Source: Phycisphaerae bacterium SM23_33 (GTDB lineage Bacteria; Planctomycetota; Phycisphaerae; SM23-33). Taken from it: a DNA stretch of 11,331 nucleotides. The notes beneath the pieces are model-generated. The model saw only the letters and a program-made list of their open reading frames with translations, was not told where the DNA came from and did no database searches. This document shows positions 1 to 6,511 of the stretch, in pieces. The first letter of the stretch is position 1, and each line of letters opens with the position of its first letter. Location: contig LJUF01000069.1 in the NCBI GenBank assembly GCA_001303665.1, positions 1 through 11,331 of the forward strand, read 5' to 3'. Position numbers and translations under genes: made by a program.

Positions 1-1313
1 CGATCAGCACCATGGGCTGGCCGGAGGAAACCGACCTGCTCAAGACCTTCTACCCCTCCAACGTGCTGGTCACCGCCCGCGACATCATCACCCTGTGGGT
101 CAGCCGGATGGTCATGTTCGGACAGTACTTCCGCGGCCGCATCCCGTTCGGCGAGGTGTACATCCACGCCATGATCCAGGACGGCCTGGGGCGCAAGATG
201 TCAAAAAGTCTGGGCAACGGCATTGACCCGCTGGACATCATCGAATCGCACGGGGCCGACGCCATGCGCTTCACCCTGACCGGCATGACCACCGAAACCC
301 AGGACGTCCGCATGCCGGTGGAGGAGATGACCCTGCCGGACGGCCGGAAGGCCAATACCTCCCCCAAGTTCGACATCGGGCGGAACTTCTGCAACAAACT
401 CTGGAACGCCTCGCGCTTCGCCCTGGCCAACCTGCAAGGCGCTGGCGGCTGGGGCCAGGCCCGCCCCGGGCAGGAAATCTCCGACGCGTGGATCCTCTCA
501 AGGCTGAACACGACGGTCCGCGAGGTCACCGACAGCCTCACCGGCTACCGCTTCCACGAGGCGGCCGGAGCCCTCTACCGCTACATGTGGAACGACTTCT
601 GCGATTGGTACCTTGAGATCGCCAAGGTCCGCCTGGCCGCCGGCGACGTCGCCTGCAAGCCGGTCCTGGCCCACGCCCTGGACGTGCTGCTTCGCCTGCT
701 GCACCCCATCGTGCCGTTCATCACCGAGCAGATCTGGGCTCAGCTCAGTTCGGTGGTGCCGGTTCGGGGCCCGGCCGACTCGGCGGCCGAGCCGCTGCTG
801 GCCAGCGCCGCCTGGCCAAGGGCACAAGCCAGGTGGATCGACCCGGCCTTGGAGCAGCAGTTCGGTACTCTTCAGGAGCTTATCAGCGGCCTTCGGGAGG
901 CCCGCAGCGGGCACCACCTGCCGGCCGGGAAGAAGGTCCGCGTCACCGTGGCCGCCGACCGCGAGAGCCGCCGCCTGATCGAGGAAAACGCCGGCCTGAT
1001 CAAGGCCTTGGCCGGCGCCGAGGAAGTCAGGATTGACGCCGACGCCAAGCCCACCGGCACCGACGCGACCGTCCTGGTCGGCAGTCTTCAGGCGCTGGTG
1101 CACGAGGTGATCGATCGAGGCACCGAGGTGGCCCGGCTGACGAAGCGGCGGGAGACGCTCACCCGCGGCATCCAGGGAGCCGAGGCCAGGCTGAGGAATC
1201 CCAGCTTTGTCGAAAAGGCCCCGCCGGAGGTCATCGCCCGCGAGCGGCAGCGCCTGGAGGTCATGAAAACGGAGCTGGAGGCGGCGCAGAAGGCGCTGGA
1301 CCGGCTGAAATAG
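1..1313 (+). CDS. valS: Valyl-tRNA synthetase, C-terminal half (5' partial)
   Basis: Class I aminoacyl-tRNA synthetase that charges tRNA-Val in the cytoplasm. The frame is open to the left edge (first whole codon at 3), so the N-terminus with HIGH and most of the editing domain lies outside; the ATG at 12 is internal. Visible are GWPEETDLLKTFYPSNVLVT, typical of the ValRS catalytic core, then KMSKS at 195-209 (ATP binding, in GRKMSKSLGNGIDPLDII), then the anticodon-binding helical domain with RNFCNKLWNASRFAL and WNDFCDWYLEIAK. The last 70 or so residues, from VHEVIDRGTEVARLTKR onward, form the C-terminal coiled-coil tRNA arm characteristic of ValRS. About 435 of roughly 900 expected residues are present. 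Between QDVR and RNFCNK there are about 12 more residues than I expect from common ValRS sequences (TLPDGRKANTSPKF). The stop is TAG at 1311-1313. The identification is secure. Confidence 0.97.
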   Translation, partial: ISTMGWPEETDLLKTFYPSNVLVTARDIITLWVSRMVMFGQYFRGRIPFGEVYIHAMIQDGLGRKMSKSLGNGIDPLDIIESHGADAMRFTLTGMTTETQDVRMPVEEMTLPDGRKANTSPKFDIGRNFCNKLWNASRFALANLQGAGGWGQARPGQEISDAWILSRLNTTVREVTDSLTGYRFHEAAGALYRYMWNDFCDWYLEIAKVRLAAGDVACKPVLAHALDVLLRLLHPIVPFITEQIWAQLSSVVPVRGPADSAAEPLLASAAWPRAQARWIDPALEQQFGTLQELISGLREARSGHHLPAGKKVRVTVAADRESRRLIEENAGLIKALAGAEEVRIDADAKPTGTDATVLVGSLQALVHEVIDRGTEVARLTKRRETLTRGIQGAEARLRNPSFVEKAPPEVIARERQRLEVMKTELEAAQKALDRLK

Positions 1314-1315
1314 GA

Positions 1316-1321
1316 TATAAT
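1316..1321 (+). promoter_or_regulatory. Candidate -10 element for the DUF151 gene
   Basis: A perfect TATAAT begins 3 nt after the valS stop, in a locally AT-rich spot of GC-rich DNA. The expected start of transcription is near 1328, giving a leader of about 90 nt before the ATG at 1420. No good -35 hexamer sits 16-18 nt upstream, and no TGn extension precedes the hexamer, so the case rests on the -10 and its position. Confidence 0.4.
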
Positions 1322-1328
1322 GTCAGGT

Positions 1329-1374
1329 AGCCGCCGGCAGGCTGCGGCTGCGGGAGGATGGGTGTCAGCCGCGG
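1329..1374 (+). promoter_or_regulatory. Leader with two mutually exclusive stem-loops
   Basis: Hairpin A pairs agccgc (1329-1334) with gcggct (1344-1349) around a 9-nt loop. Hairpin B pairs ctgcggctg (1342-1350) with cagccgcgg (1366-1374), 9 pairs including one G-U, around a 15-nt loop containing gggagg. They share 1344-1349, so they cannot form together. There is no U-tract, so a classical intrinsic terminator is not supported. A could help end valS transcripts, or A and B could be alternative folds of the DUF151 leader. A 13-codon ATG frame (1358-1399) begins in the B loop directly after gggagg, with no spacer. Function is inferred only. Confidence 0.25.
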
Positions 1375-1419
1375 AGCCCGGAAGCGCGTGTGCGGGTGAG
1401 TGTTTCGAGCGAATGAATC

Positions 1420-2022
1420 ATGGACGTGCCCGTCGAACTATCGCGAATCGTGATCACGGAGACCTCGCCGGAGCAGGTCATCTTTCTCAAGGAGAAAGAC
1501 GGCGAGCGGACCTTCCCGATCGTGATCGGGATCAACGAGGCGCTGGCCATCGACCGCCGGTTGAAGGGCATCGAGCTGCCCCGCCCCATGACGCACGACC
1601 TGCTGGCGCAGGTGATCGAGGCGATGGGGGGCCACCTGGCGAAGATTGTCATCAACGACCTCCGCCAACATACCTTCATCGCGACCCTTTTCATCGAGCG
1701 CGACGGCGAGACGATCGAGGTGGACTCCCGGCCTTCGGACGCCATCGCCCTGGGCTCGGCCCTGGACACGCCTATCTTTGTGGCCGAGCACGTGCTCGAC
1801 GAGGTCCTGGGCGAGCCCCTGGACCTGGAAGGCCAGCGCGAGAATCTCCAGCGCCGCCGCGACGAGCTGACCGAAGCCATCGCCCAGGTGCAGCACCGGC
1901 TGGAAAGCAAGGGCTTCAAAGAGAGCACCGGCGGCGAAAAGATCAGGACGCTCCAGCGGTACCTGAAGGAAATGCAGTCCGAGCTGGACGCCATCGAGGA
2001 AATCCTCCGGCACATCCCCTGA
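1420..2022 (+). CDS. DUF151 / bifunctional nuclease (BFN) domain protein
   Basis: A 200-aa protein. Residues 1 to about 130 carry the full BFN/DUF151 signature: FLKEKDGERTFPIVIGINEA, then PRPMTHDLL, then an IVINDL strand followed by TFIATLFI, then VDSRPSDAIAL and TPIFVAEHVLDE. Members of this family have been reported with nuclease activity or stress-related roles, but for most bacterial homologues the substrate is unknown. The last 65 or so residues (from DLEGQRENLQRRRDELTEAI to the end) are a charged predicted coiled coil, where some relatives have a UVR-type helical hairpin instead. The ATG at 1420 is the first start after an in-frame TGA at 1414-1416. No clear SD lies in front of it. It sits 106 bp after valS on the same strand and converges on the next gene with an 11-bp gap. 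The family call is firm; the function is not. Confidence 0.92.
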   Translation: MDVPVELSRIVITETSPEQVIFLKEKDGERTFPIVIGINEALAIDRRLKGIELPRPMTHDLLAQVIEAMGGHLAKIVINDLRQHTFIATLFIERDGETIEVDSRPSDAIALGSALDTPIFVAEHVLDEVLGEPLDLEGQRENLQRRRDELTEAIAQVQHRLESKGFKESTGGEKIRTLQRYLKEMQSELDAIEEILRHIP

Positions 2023-2027
2023 GCCGG

Positions 2028-2047
2028 CCCCGCTTACTTTGGCGGGG
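2028..2047. terminator. Stem-loop at the convergent gene junction
   Basis: ccccgc (2028-2033) pairs with gcgggg (2042-2047) around an 8-nt loop that contains the TAA stop of the minus-strand lipoprotein gene (2034-2036). It sits where both convergent transcripts end, so a bidirectional stop is plausible. Neither strand has a U-tract after the stem, so this is weak. Confidence 0.25.
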
Positions 2048-3536
2048 GGAAGTTTCCCAGGTCGATCAGAACCCTCCCGGGTGTGAAGTACGTGACATTG
2101 AGCTTGCCTTGGGTCAGGCTCGTCACGACCACGCCGCAGACGTTCTGCGACTTGGCCAGGGCCAGTTCACGGACGCTCGGCCCGATCCACGCCGGATCCT
2201 CCACCTGCGTCCTGAAATGCCCGACGAAGAAGCAGACCGAGTCGAACGCATCCCACATCATCTGCTTGGACGGGACGTACTGATCGTCGCCTTGCTTGGC
2301 TCCGGGGGGATACAGCTTGGCCTGGACGATCCCGTGCGTGTAGGAGACCAGTCCGCCCCACTGCGTCTGCCCGTCGGCCCGGTCCTGCAAGGCCGCGATC
2401 CGAAACGCCTCCCGGATGCTGGGCCGGCTGAACATCTCGCCCAGCAACAGCAGCCTCCACAGGTCGGCGATGCTCAGGCTCTCGACCTGGGCGTCGAAAT
2501 CCACCAGCCGGCCGCGACGGAAGCGCGGGCGGCGCGACGAATCGGCGCCGGTCCCGGCGATGGGGTTCTCCCGCCGGCCGCCAATCGCCCGGGAAATCTC
2601 CAGCGCCAACTGGACCCGCGACATCCCGGTGTTCCTCATCGGATCCCCGGACAGACCGCCAAGCAGGTGCAGGTCGCGGATGTTGAACGCATACGCGGCC
2701 CCGGCCCGCCACCGGGTGGTTAGTTCCGCCGCCGGCAGCAGCGCCCGCCGCCCCTTGGCCTGAGCGGCGACGGCGGCCAGGAGTTCGCGCCCGGTCTTGG
2801 GCACGTAGTCAAAGGCCTCCGAGAAGGTCTGCATGGCAAGGACGGCCTCGGTCCGCGGTTGCAGCTCGGCCAACATTCTCCGCAGGACAGGCGCCGGCAG
2901 CCGCGCGCTGAGGATCTCCACCGCCGAGCCGCGAGCGAAAAAGTCCCGGGTGTTGAGGCCCTCCAGCAGGGCCTGATCCCACTTCTTGCCGCAAAGCTCC
3001 GCCACCATACGCCGGTAGCGGGCCTCCTCCTCCTCGGGCAGCCGCGGCTGCGCCGCCCATAACTTGACGATGTCGGCCAGCACCTTGGGCGAGGGGTTTA
3101 CCTCCATCAACTCCAGCATGGCCAGGCGCACCTTGGGGTCCTCGGCCTGGGGCAGCATGGCGGCGAGCTGGCCTTCCAAGCCGCCGTACCGCCTCCCGGC
3201 TAGAAAGGCCATCACCTCCTGGCGGACAGCCGGGGGGGTGTCCGGCTCGACCAGCACCTCCGACAAGGCCGGGCACGCCTCGGCCGCCGAGACCTCCAGC
3301 TTCTCGACCATGCGGAGTGAATCCAGCCGCTCCTGGGCCGACAGGGACTTGGAGAGAACCCGGCCGACGTTGTACAGGGCGATCGTGCGCGGGGTAAAAT
3401 CCTGCGGGTTGAGCTTCTGCTGCTGCTCCAGCTCGCGCAGGTTGCGCGGGGGATGGTCCGGCAGGCTCGCGCAGCCGCCGCAGCCCAGGCAGGCAAGGAC
3501 GAAGACGACGCTACCAACGCGGAAAATGGACTTCAT
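2034..3536 (-). CDS. Probable lipoprotein with HEAT-like helical region, function unknown
   Basis: A 500-aa protein. The first 24 residues are a signal sequence (MKSIFRVGSVVFVLACLGCG) with cysteines at 16, 19 and 22; VLAC (C16) is the best lipobox-like site, so membrane anchoring is likely. Residues about 60-270 are Leu/Ala/Glu-rich helices in HEAT-like pairs (LEGQLAAMLPQAEDPKVRLAMLELM). From about 355 the composition changes to a more globular domain: TQWGGLVSYTHGIVQAKLYP (391-410), DAFDSVCFFVGHF (429-441), GPSVRELALA (452-461), then LNVTYFTPGRVLIDLG (479-494). I do not recognise this domain with certainty; its layout faintly recalls JAB/JAMM folds, with the metal ligands absent or altered. 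GAGGAG (3551-3556) lies 14 nt before the ATG, a long spacing. The stop of the upstream minus-strand gene is 44 bp away, so the two are probably co-transcribed. Confidence 0.85.
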   Translation of the reverse strand: MKSIFRVGSVVFVLACLGCGGCASLPDHPPRNLRELEQQQKLNPQDFTPRTIALYNVGRVLSKSLSAQERLDSLRMVEKLEVSAAEACPALSEVLVEPDTPPAVRQEVMAFLAGRRYGGLEGQLAAMLPQAEDPKVRLAMLELMEVNPSPKVLADIVKLWAAQPRLPEEEEARYRRMVAELCGKKWDQALLEGLNTRDFFARGSAVEILSARLPAPVLRRMLAELQPRTEAVLAMQTFSEAFDYVPKTGRELLAAVAAQAKGRRALLPAAELTTRWRAGAAYAFNIRDLHLLGGLSGDPMRNTGMSRVQLALEISRAIGGRRENPIAGTGADSSRRPRFRRGRLVDFDAQVESLSIADLWRLLLLGEMFSRPSIREAFRIAALQDRADGQTQWGGLVSYTHGIVQAKLYPPGAKQGDDQYVPSKQMMWDAFDSVCFFVGHFRTQVEDPAWIGPSVRELALAKSQNVCGVVVTSLTQGKLNVTYFTPGRVLIDLGNFPPPK

Positions 3537-3580
3537 GGAGCGTCTTTGCTCTCCTCAATCGCTCTATTGCGGCCCAGAGG

Positions 3581-4603
3581 TCACCCTTTCGCCGGCCGGG
3601 TCTCCGCGGCGGACTTTCTCCTTTCTTCTTCGGCAAGTTGCCGCTGCGCGGCAGTGGGAATCTTATCCAATTCGGCCTTGAGCTGTTCAAACAATTCCCG
3701 CAGCAACAGACGCTGCTTTCTCAGCCCGGCCAGCCGCCTCCGCAGGCCGCCCAGGGCCTCGCCGCCGGCGGGGCGGGTCGTGGGCTGCGATGCCGGCCGC
3801 GTCGCCGGCTGAGTCTCCGCCTGGCGGCGCAGCGGTTCGTTTGCCAGGGCCCTGTACTTCTTAAGCAGGTCCAGGGCGCGGAGCTTCTGGACCTCGTCAA
3901 GCCGGTGGCGCCGGACAAACTCGCGGACGTATCTTTCCCACTCATCCGTCGGCTGTGCGGCGAAGGCCCGGCCCGCCGGCTGGGTGCGGGCCTGGCCGGT
4001 GGTCGCCCCCGGCCGGCCGCCGGGCGGAAAAGGCGCCCGCCCGCTCATCGCCTGAAGCGACGCCCGGGCGAACTGGAATTGCGATTCCATCCGCCGGCGG
4101 TCGCCGGACAACTGCTCGCGCTGCTTGTCATCGAGCACCTGGGCCAAGGCATCGGCCAAGCCGGTAGCCTGCTTGACGAACACATCCAGCAGCGGCAGCA
4201 CTCCCCCGACGAGGTCCTCCCGGATGTCAGCGGGCAGCTCCTGCCAGCCCACCTTCTCCTGGCGCATGTATTGGCCGACCGCCCGGCCTCGCTGAAACAG
4301 GTCGAAGGCCTCGCGCCCGTGTTGCCGCAAAAAGGCCTCCCGGGACTGAGCGATCATCTCGCGTACGGTCTCCTGCTGGTCCTCGTCCAGGCCGTACCGG
4401 CTGGTGAGCTCCGCCGCCGCTCTCTCGAATCGTTCGGACACCTGGTCGCAGAAATCGTTGTACTTGTCGGCGGTCTCTTCATCGACGGTGGCGGCGCCGG
4501 CTGGCGGCGGCTGCCCCCGCAGGCCGGCGGGCAGCGCAAGAACGACCGCGGCGAAACCCCAGCAGACAAGCCCGAAAAGTGCCGAATGTCGAGCCATTGG
4601 CAT
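3581..4603 (-). CDS. Exported helical protein with TRPA-type linker, function unknown
   Basis: A 340-aa protein using the ATG at 4601-4603. A second in-frame ATG at 4595-4597 is equally usable. The frame reaches back to 4684, but that start would overlap tyrS and put 27 poorly fitting residues before a good signal peptide (MPMARHSALFGLVCWGFAAV, then VLALPAGLRGQ). The mature part is strongly helical and charged. Two segments look like copies of one motif: RYGLDEDQQETVREMI (about residue 69 of the 340) and RHRLDEVQKLRALDLL (about 232), recalling the LTPEQ-type helices of Spy/CpxP-like periplasmic proteins, though I cannot assign that family. A linker near residues 263-280 (ATRPASQPTTRPAGG) is of a kind common in planctomycete exported proteins. 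The C-terminus is another coiled coil ending ETRPAKG. It is first in a two-gene unit with the lipoprotein gene. Envelope localisation is likely; activity is unknown. Confidence 0.85.
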   Translation of the reverse strand: MPMARHSALFGLVCWGFAAVVLALPAGLRGQPPPAGAATVDEETADKYNDFCDQVSERFERAAAELTSRYGLDEDQQETVREMIAQSREAFLRQHGREAFDLFQRGRAVGQYMRQEKVGWQELPADIREDLVGGVLPLLDVFVKQATGLADALAQVLDDKQREQLSGDRRRMESQFQFARASLQAMSGRAPFPPGGRPGATTGQARTQPAGRAFAAQPTDEWERYVREFVRRHRLDEVQKLRALDLLKKYRALANEPLRRQAETQPATRPASQPTTRPAGGEALGGLRRRLAGLRKQRLLLRELFEQLKAELDKIPTAAQRQLAEEERRKSAAETRPAKG

Positions 4604-4610
4604 CGCGGGT

Positions 4611-4639
4611 ATTGTACCGAGTGCCGCCGCAGGCGGCAA
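4611..4639 (-). promoter_or_regulatory. Sigma70-like promoter for the minus-strand unit, near-leaderless
   Basis: Read on the minus strand: TTGCCG (4639-4634), exactly 17 nt, then TACAAT (4616-4611), then 7 nt to the ATG at 4603. The matches to consensus are 4/6 and 5/6. The predicted start of transcription is 4604 or 4603, so the leader would be 0-1 nt long if the first ATG is used, or about 7 nt if the ATG at 4597 is used. Confidence 0.5.
4623..4637. repeat. 6-bp perfect inverted repeat in the divergent intergenic region
   Basis: gccgcc (4623-4628) and ggcggc (4632-4637) flank a 3-nt centre. It covers much of the spacer and part of the -35 of the minus-strand promoter, so it could be an operator. 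It may also be chance, given the GC content. Confidence 0.25.
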
Positions 4640-4645
4640 AGGGGT

Positions 4646-4674
4646 TTGAAAAAGCCCCCCGGCGGGGATAGACT
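4646..4674 (+). promoter_or_regulatory. Sigma70-like promoter for tyrS, near-leaderless
   Basis: TTGAAA (4646-4651, 5/6 match), exactly 17 nt, TAGACT (4669-4674, 4/6 match), then 8 nt to the ATG at 4683. The predicted start of transcription is near 4681, leaving a 1-2 nt leader. Its -35 lies 6 bp from the -35 of the divergent minus-strand promoter. Confidence 0.45.
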
Positions 4675-4682
4675 GCCCGGCC

Positions 4683-5903
4683 ATGAGGGCACCGAAGAAA
4701 ATGAACGTTCGGCAGCAGATGGAGCTGCTGCTCCGCGGGGTGGAGGCGGCCTACTCCCCGGCCGAACTGGAGCAGCGGCTCGTGGAGTCCGAGAAGACGG
4801 GCAAGCCGCTGCGGGTCAAGTACGGCATGGACCCCACCGCCCCGGACATCCACATCGGCCACGCGGTGCCCCTTCGCAAGCTTCGCCAGTTCCAGGACCT
4901 GGGGCACAAGGCGGTGCTGATCATCGGCGATTACACCGCCCGCGTCGGCGACCCCAGCGGGCAGAACGTCACCCGCCCGCTGCTGTCGCCCGAGGAAATC
5001 AAGACCAACGCCCGCACGTACTTCGACCAGGCCGGAAAGATCCTCGACACCTCCGCCGCCAGGCTGGAAATCCGTTACAACAACGAATGGCTGTCCCAGC
5101 TCAAGCTGGCCGACCTGCTGCGGCTGGCCGGGCAGATCACCGTCGCCAGGATGATGGAACGCGACACCTTCGCCCTGCGCTACCGGGATAACGCCCCCAT
5201 CGGCCTGCACGAGTTGCTGTACCCGCTGATGCAGGCCTACGACAGCGTGTGCGTCCAGGCCGACGTCGAGCTGGGCGGCACCGACCAGACCTTCAACAAC
5301 CTCTGTGGCCGCGACATCCAGAAGGCCTATGGCCAGAAGCCCCAGATCGTGCTCATCCTGCCGATCCTCGTCGGACTGGACGGCAACGAGAAGATGTCCA
5401 AGAGCAAGGGCAACTACATCGGCGTCACGGACGAGCCCAACGACATGTTCGGCAAGGTCATGTCCATCCCGGACGAGCTGATGGAGAACTACTTCACGCT
5501 GGCGACGGAGCTGCCGGCCGGCGAGATCAAGACGCTGCTGGATCCGAAAGAGACCCATCCCCGCCAGGCCAAGGCCACGCTGGCCAAGACGGTCGTGGCC
5601 ATATACCACGACGAGGCCGCGGCCGAGGCCGCCGCGGCTGAATTCGACCGAGTCTTTGCCGAGCGCCAGGTCCCCACCGACATGCCGGAGATCCCCGTCC
5701 CGGCCGTGTCCACGGGTATCGTCGAGCTGATCGTTTCGGCCGGCTTTGCCGGCAGCAACAGCGAGGCCCGCAGGCTGATCCGCCAAAAGGCCGTCAGCAT
5801 TGACGGGCAGAAGATCACCGACGTGGACACCCGCCTGGAGCTGCGCCCCGGCCAGGTGCTTCGCGTCGGCAGGCGCCGGTTTGGTAAAATAGCGCTGTCC
5901 TGA
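4683..5903 (+). CDS. tyrS: Tyrosyl-tRNA synthetase (HIGH/KMSKS, C-terminal S4 domain)
   Basis: Charges tRNA-Tyr with tyrosine in the cytoplasm. The protein has 406 aa, normal for bacterial TyrRS. HIGH is at residues 57-60, in DPTAPDIHIGHAVPLRKLRQ. The tyrosine-pocket strand ADVELGGTDQTFN follows, starting at about 193, and KMSKS is at 237-241 (LDGNEKMSKSKGN). The C-terminal 60 residues or so are an S4 RNA-binding domain (SNSEARRLIRQKAVSIDGQK). The KMSKS version and the lack of KFGKT-type features point to the TyrZ-like branch. The start is uncertain: the ATG at 4683 sits 8 nt after a -10 and has no SD. The ATG at 4701 (MNVRQQMELLLRGVEA) matches the usual family N-terminus and has GAGGG (4685-4689) 11 nt upstream. 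No T-box leader fits in the 79-bp gap. It may head the rightward gene series. Confidence 0.97.
   Translation: MRAPKKMNVRQQMELLLRGVEAAYSPAELEQRLVESEKTGKPLRVKYGMDPTAPDIHIGHAVPLRKLRQFQDLGHKAVLIIGDYTARVGDPSGQNVTRPLLSPEEIKTNARTYFDQAGKILDTSAARLEIRYNNEWLSQLKLADLLRLAGQITVARMMERDTFALRYRDNAPIGLHELLYPLMQAYDSVCVQADVELGGTDQTFNNLCGRDIQKAYGQKPQIVLILPILVGLDGNEKMSKSKGNYIGVTDEPNDMFGKVMSIPDELMENYFTLATELPAGEIKTLLDPKETHPRQAKATLAKTVVAIYHDEAAAEAAAAEFDRVFAERQVPTDMPEIPVPAVSTGIVELIVSAGFAGSNSEARRLIRQKAVSIDGQKITDVDTRLELRPGQVLRVGRRRFGKIALS
5882..5890 (+). promoter_or_regulatory. Candidate extended -10 inside the tyrS 3' end
   Basis: TGGTAAAAT: a TGn extension followed by TAAAAT (5/6 match to TATAAT), within the last codons of tyrS. 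No clear -35 is needed for an extended -10. Transcription would start near 5897, about 21 nt before the next ATG, which could free the downstream genes from tyrS control. The codons also encode part of FGKIALS, so it may be chance. Confidence 0.25.
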
Positions 5904-5917
5904 GAAGCCGGTGGCAT

Positions 5918-6511
5918 ATGCGATTGCCGCAGCTGGAACATCCCGATGGCTACGTCGGCCTGTACGTGGTGGACTTCGGGGCGACCTGCTCGGTGGGGTA
6001 CACGGCCGAGGAGGTGGCCATGCTGCTGGAGTCGGAGGCCCACGCCGAGGCCAAGGTCTACCGCATCTACGACGCCGCTCCGGACGGCCGCCTGGCCCTG
6101 AAGGGCGTGCCCCGGGAGCGGTTCCAGTTGGAGACGGGGCTGTTGTTCTATTACCGCGACCTGGAGGCGGCCCGGCGAGGGTTTGAGGAGATGCGCGGCC
6201 TGGCCAGCGCCCAAGGGCTGCCCTGCCGGGCGCAGCTGCTGCTGGGCGCCGGCGAGAAGTCCCTGCGGCTGCCTTTTGTGGTGGGACTGGCGTATCCGGC
6301 CGAGTACGACGAGGACGTGTCGCGGTGGATGCTGGACAACCAGGTGACGGCGGGCGAGCATGCCGACGGCGGGCTGGGCCGGCTGGAAACCATCCGCAGC
6401 CGCTTCCACGTGACCGAGACGGCCCAGCTGCACGCCGCGGCCAAGCGGCAGGCCAGGGACCGCCAGGAGGTCTACGCCAGCGTCGGGCGGCCCGTTCAGA
6501 GGATCGCCTGA
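5918..6511 (+). CDS. Uncharacterised 197-aa protein
   Basis: I do not recognise this family. The ATG at 5918 lies 14 nt after the tyrS stop, with only a weak GAGAAG upstream. The N-terminus alternates strands and turns (YVGLYVVDFGATCSVGYTAE). A helix with EEVAMLLESEAHAEAKVYRI follows, then the segment RERFQLETGLLFYYRDLEAA (about 69-88), which reads as a strand plus helix. The C-terminal third is helical and charged (TAQLHAAAKRQARDRQEVYA). No signal peptide or membrane span is visible, so it is probably cytoplasmic. Codon use matches its neighbours and the frame is clean over 594 nt, which supports a real gene. Its last base overlaps the start of the next small ORF (TGATG), implying coupled translation of the pair. 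No function is proposed. Confidence 0.8.
   Translation: MRLPQLEHPDGYVGLYVVDFGATCSVGYTAEEVAMLLESEAHAEAKVYRIYDAAPDGRLALKGVPRERFQLETGLLFYYRDLEAARRGFEEMRGLASAQGLPCRAQLLLGAGEKSLRLPFVVGLAYPAEYDEDVSRWMLDNQVTAGEHADGGLGRLETIRSRFHVTETAQLHAAAKRQARDRQEVYASVGRPVQRIA

Noticed and set aside
1358..1399. 13-codon ATG frame (MGVSRGARKRVCG) in the DUF151 leader
   Set aside because: The gggagg directly abuts the ATG, too close to work well, and nothing else supports translation. It is kept only as part of the leader observation.
1515..1530. cccgatc / gatcggg inverted repeat within the DUF151 gene
   Set aside because: It encodes the conserved P-I-V-I-G strand of the BFN domain, so codon constraint explains it without a regulatory site.
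1320..2723. 467-codon plus-strand frame starting in the TATAAT region
   Set aside because: It overlaps the DUF151 gene in another frame and then runs antisense to the lipoprotein gene. Its product is Arg/Pro/Gly-rich and unlike any protein family.
4604..4684. N-terminal extension of the minus-strand exported protein to an ATG at 4684
   Set aside because: It would run through the divergent promoters and overlap tyrS, and it would bury a good signal peptide 27 residues inside.
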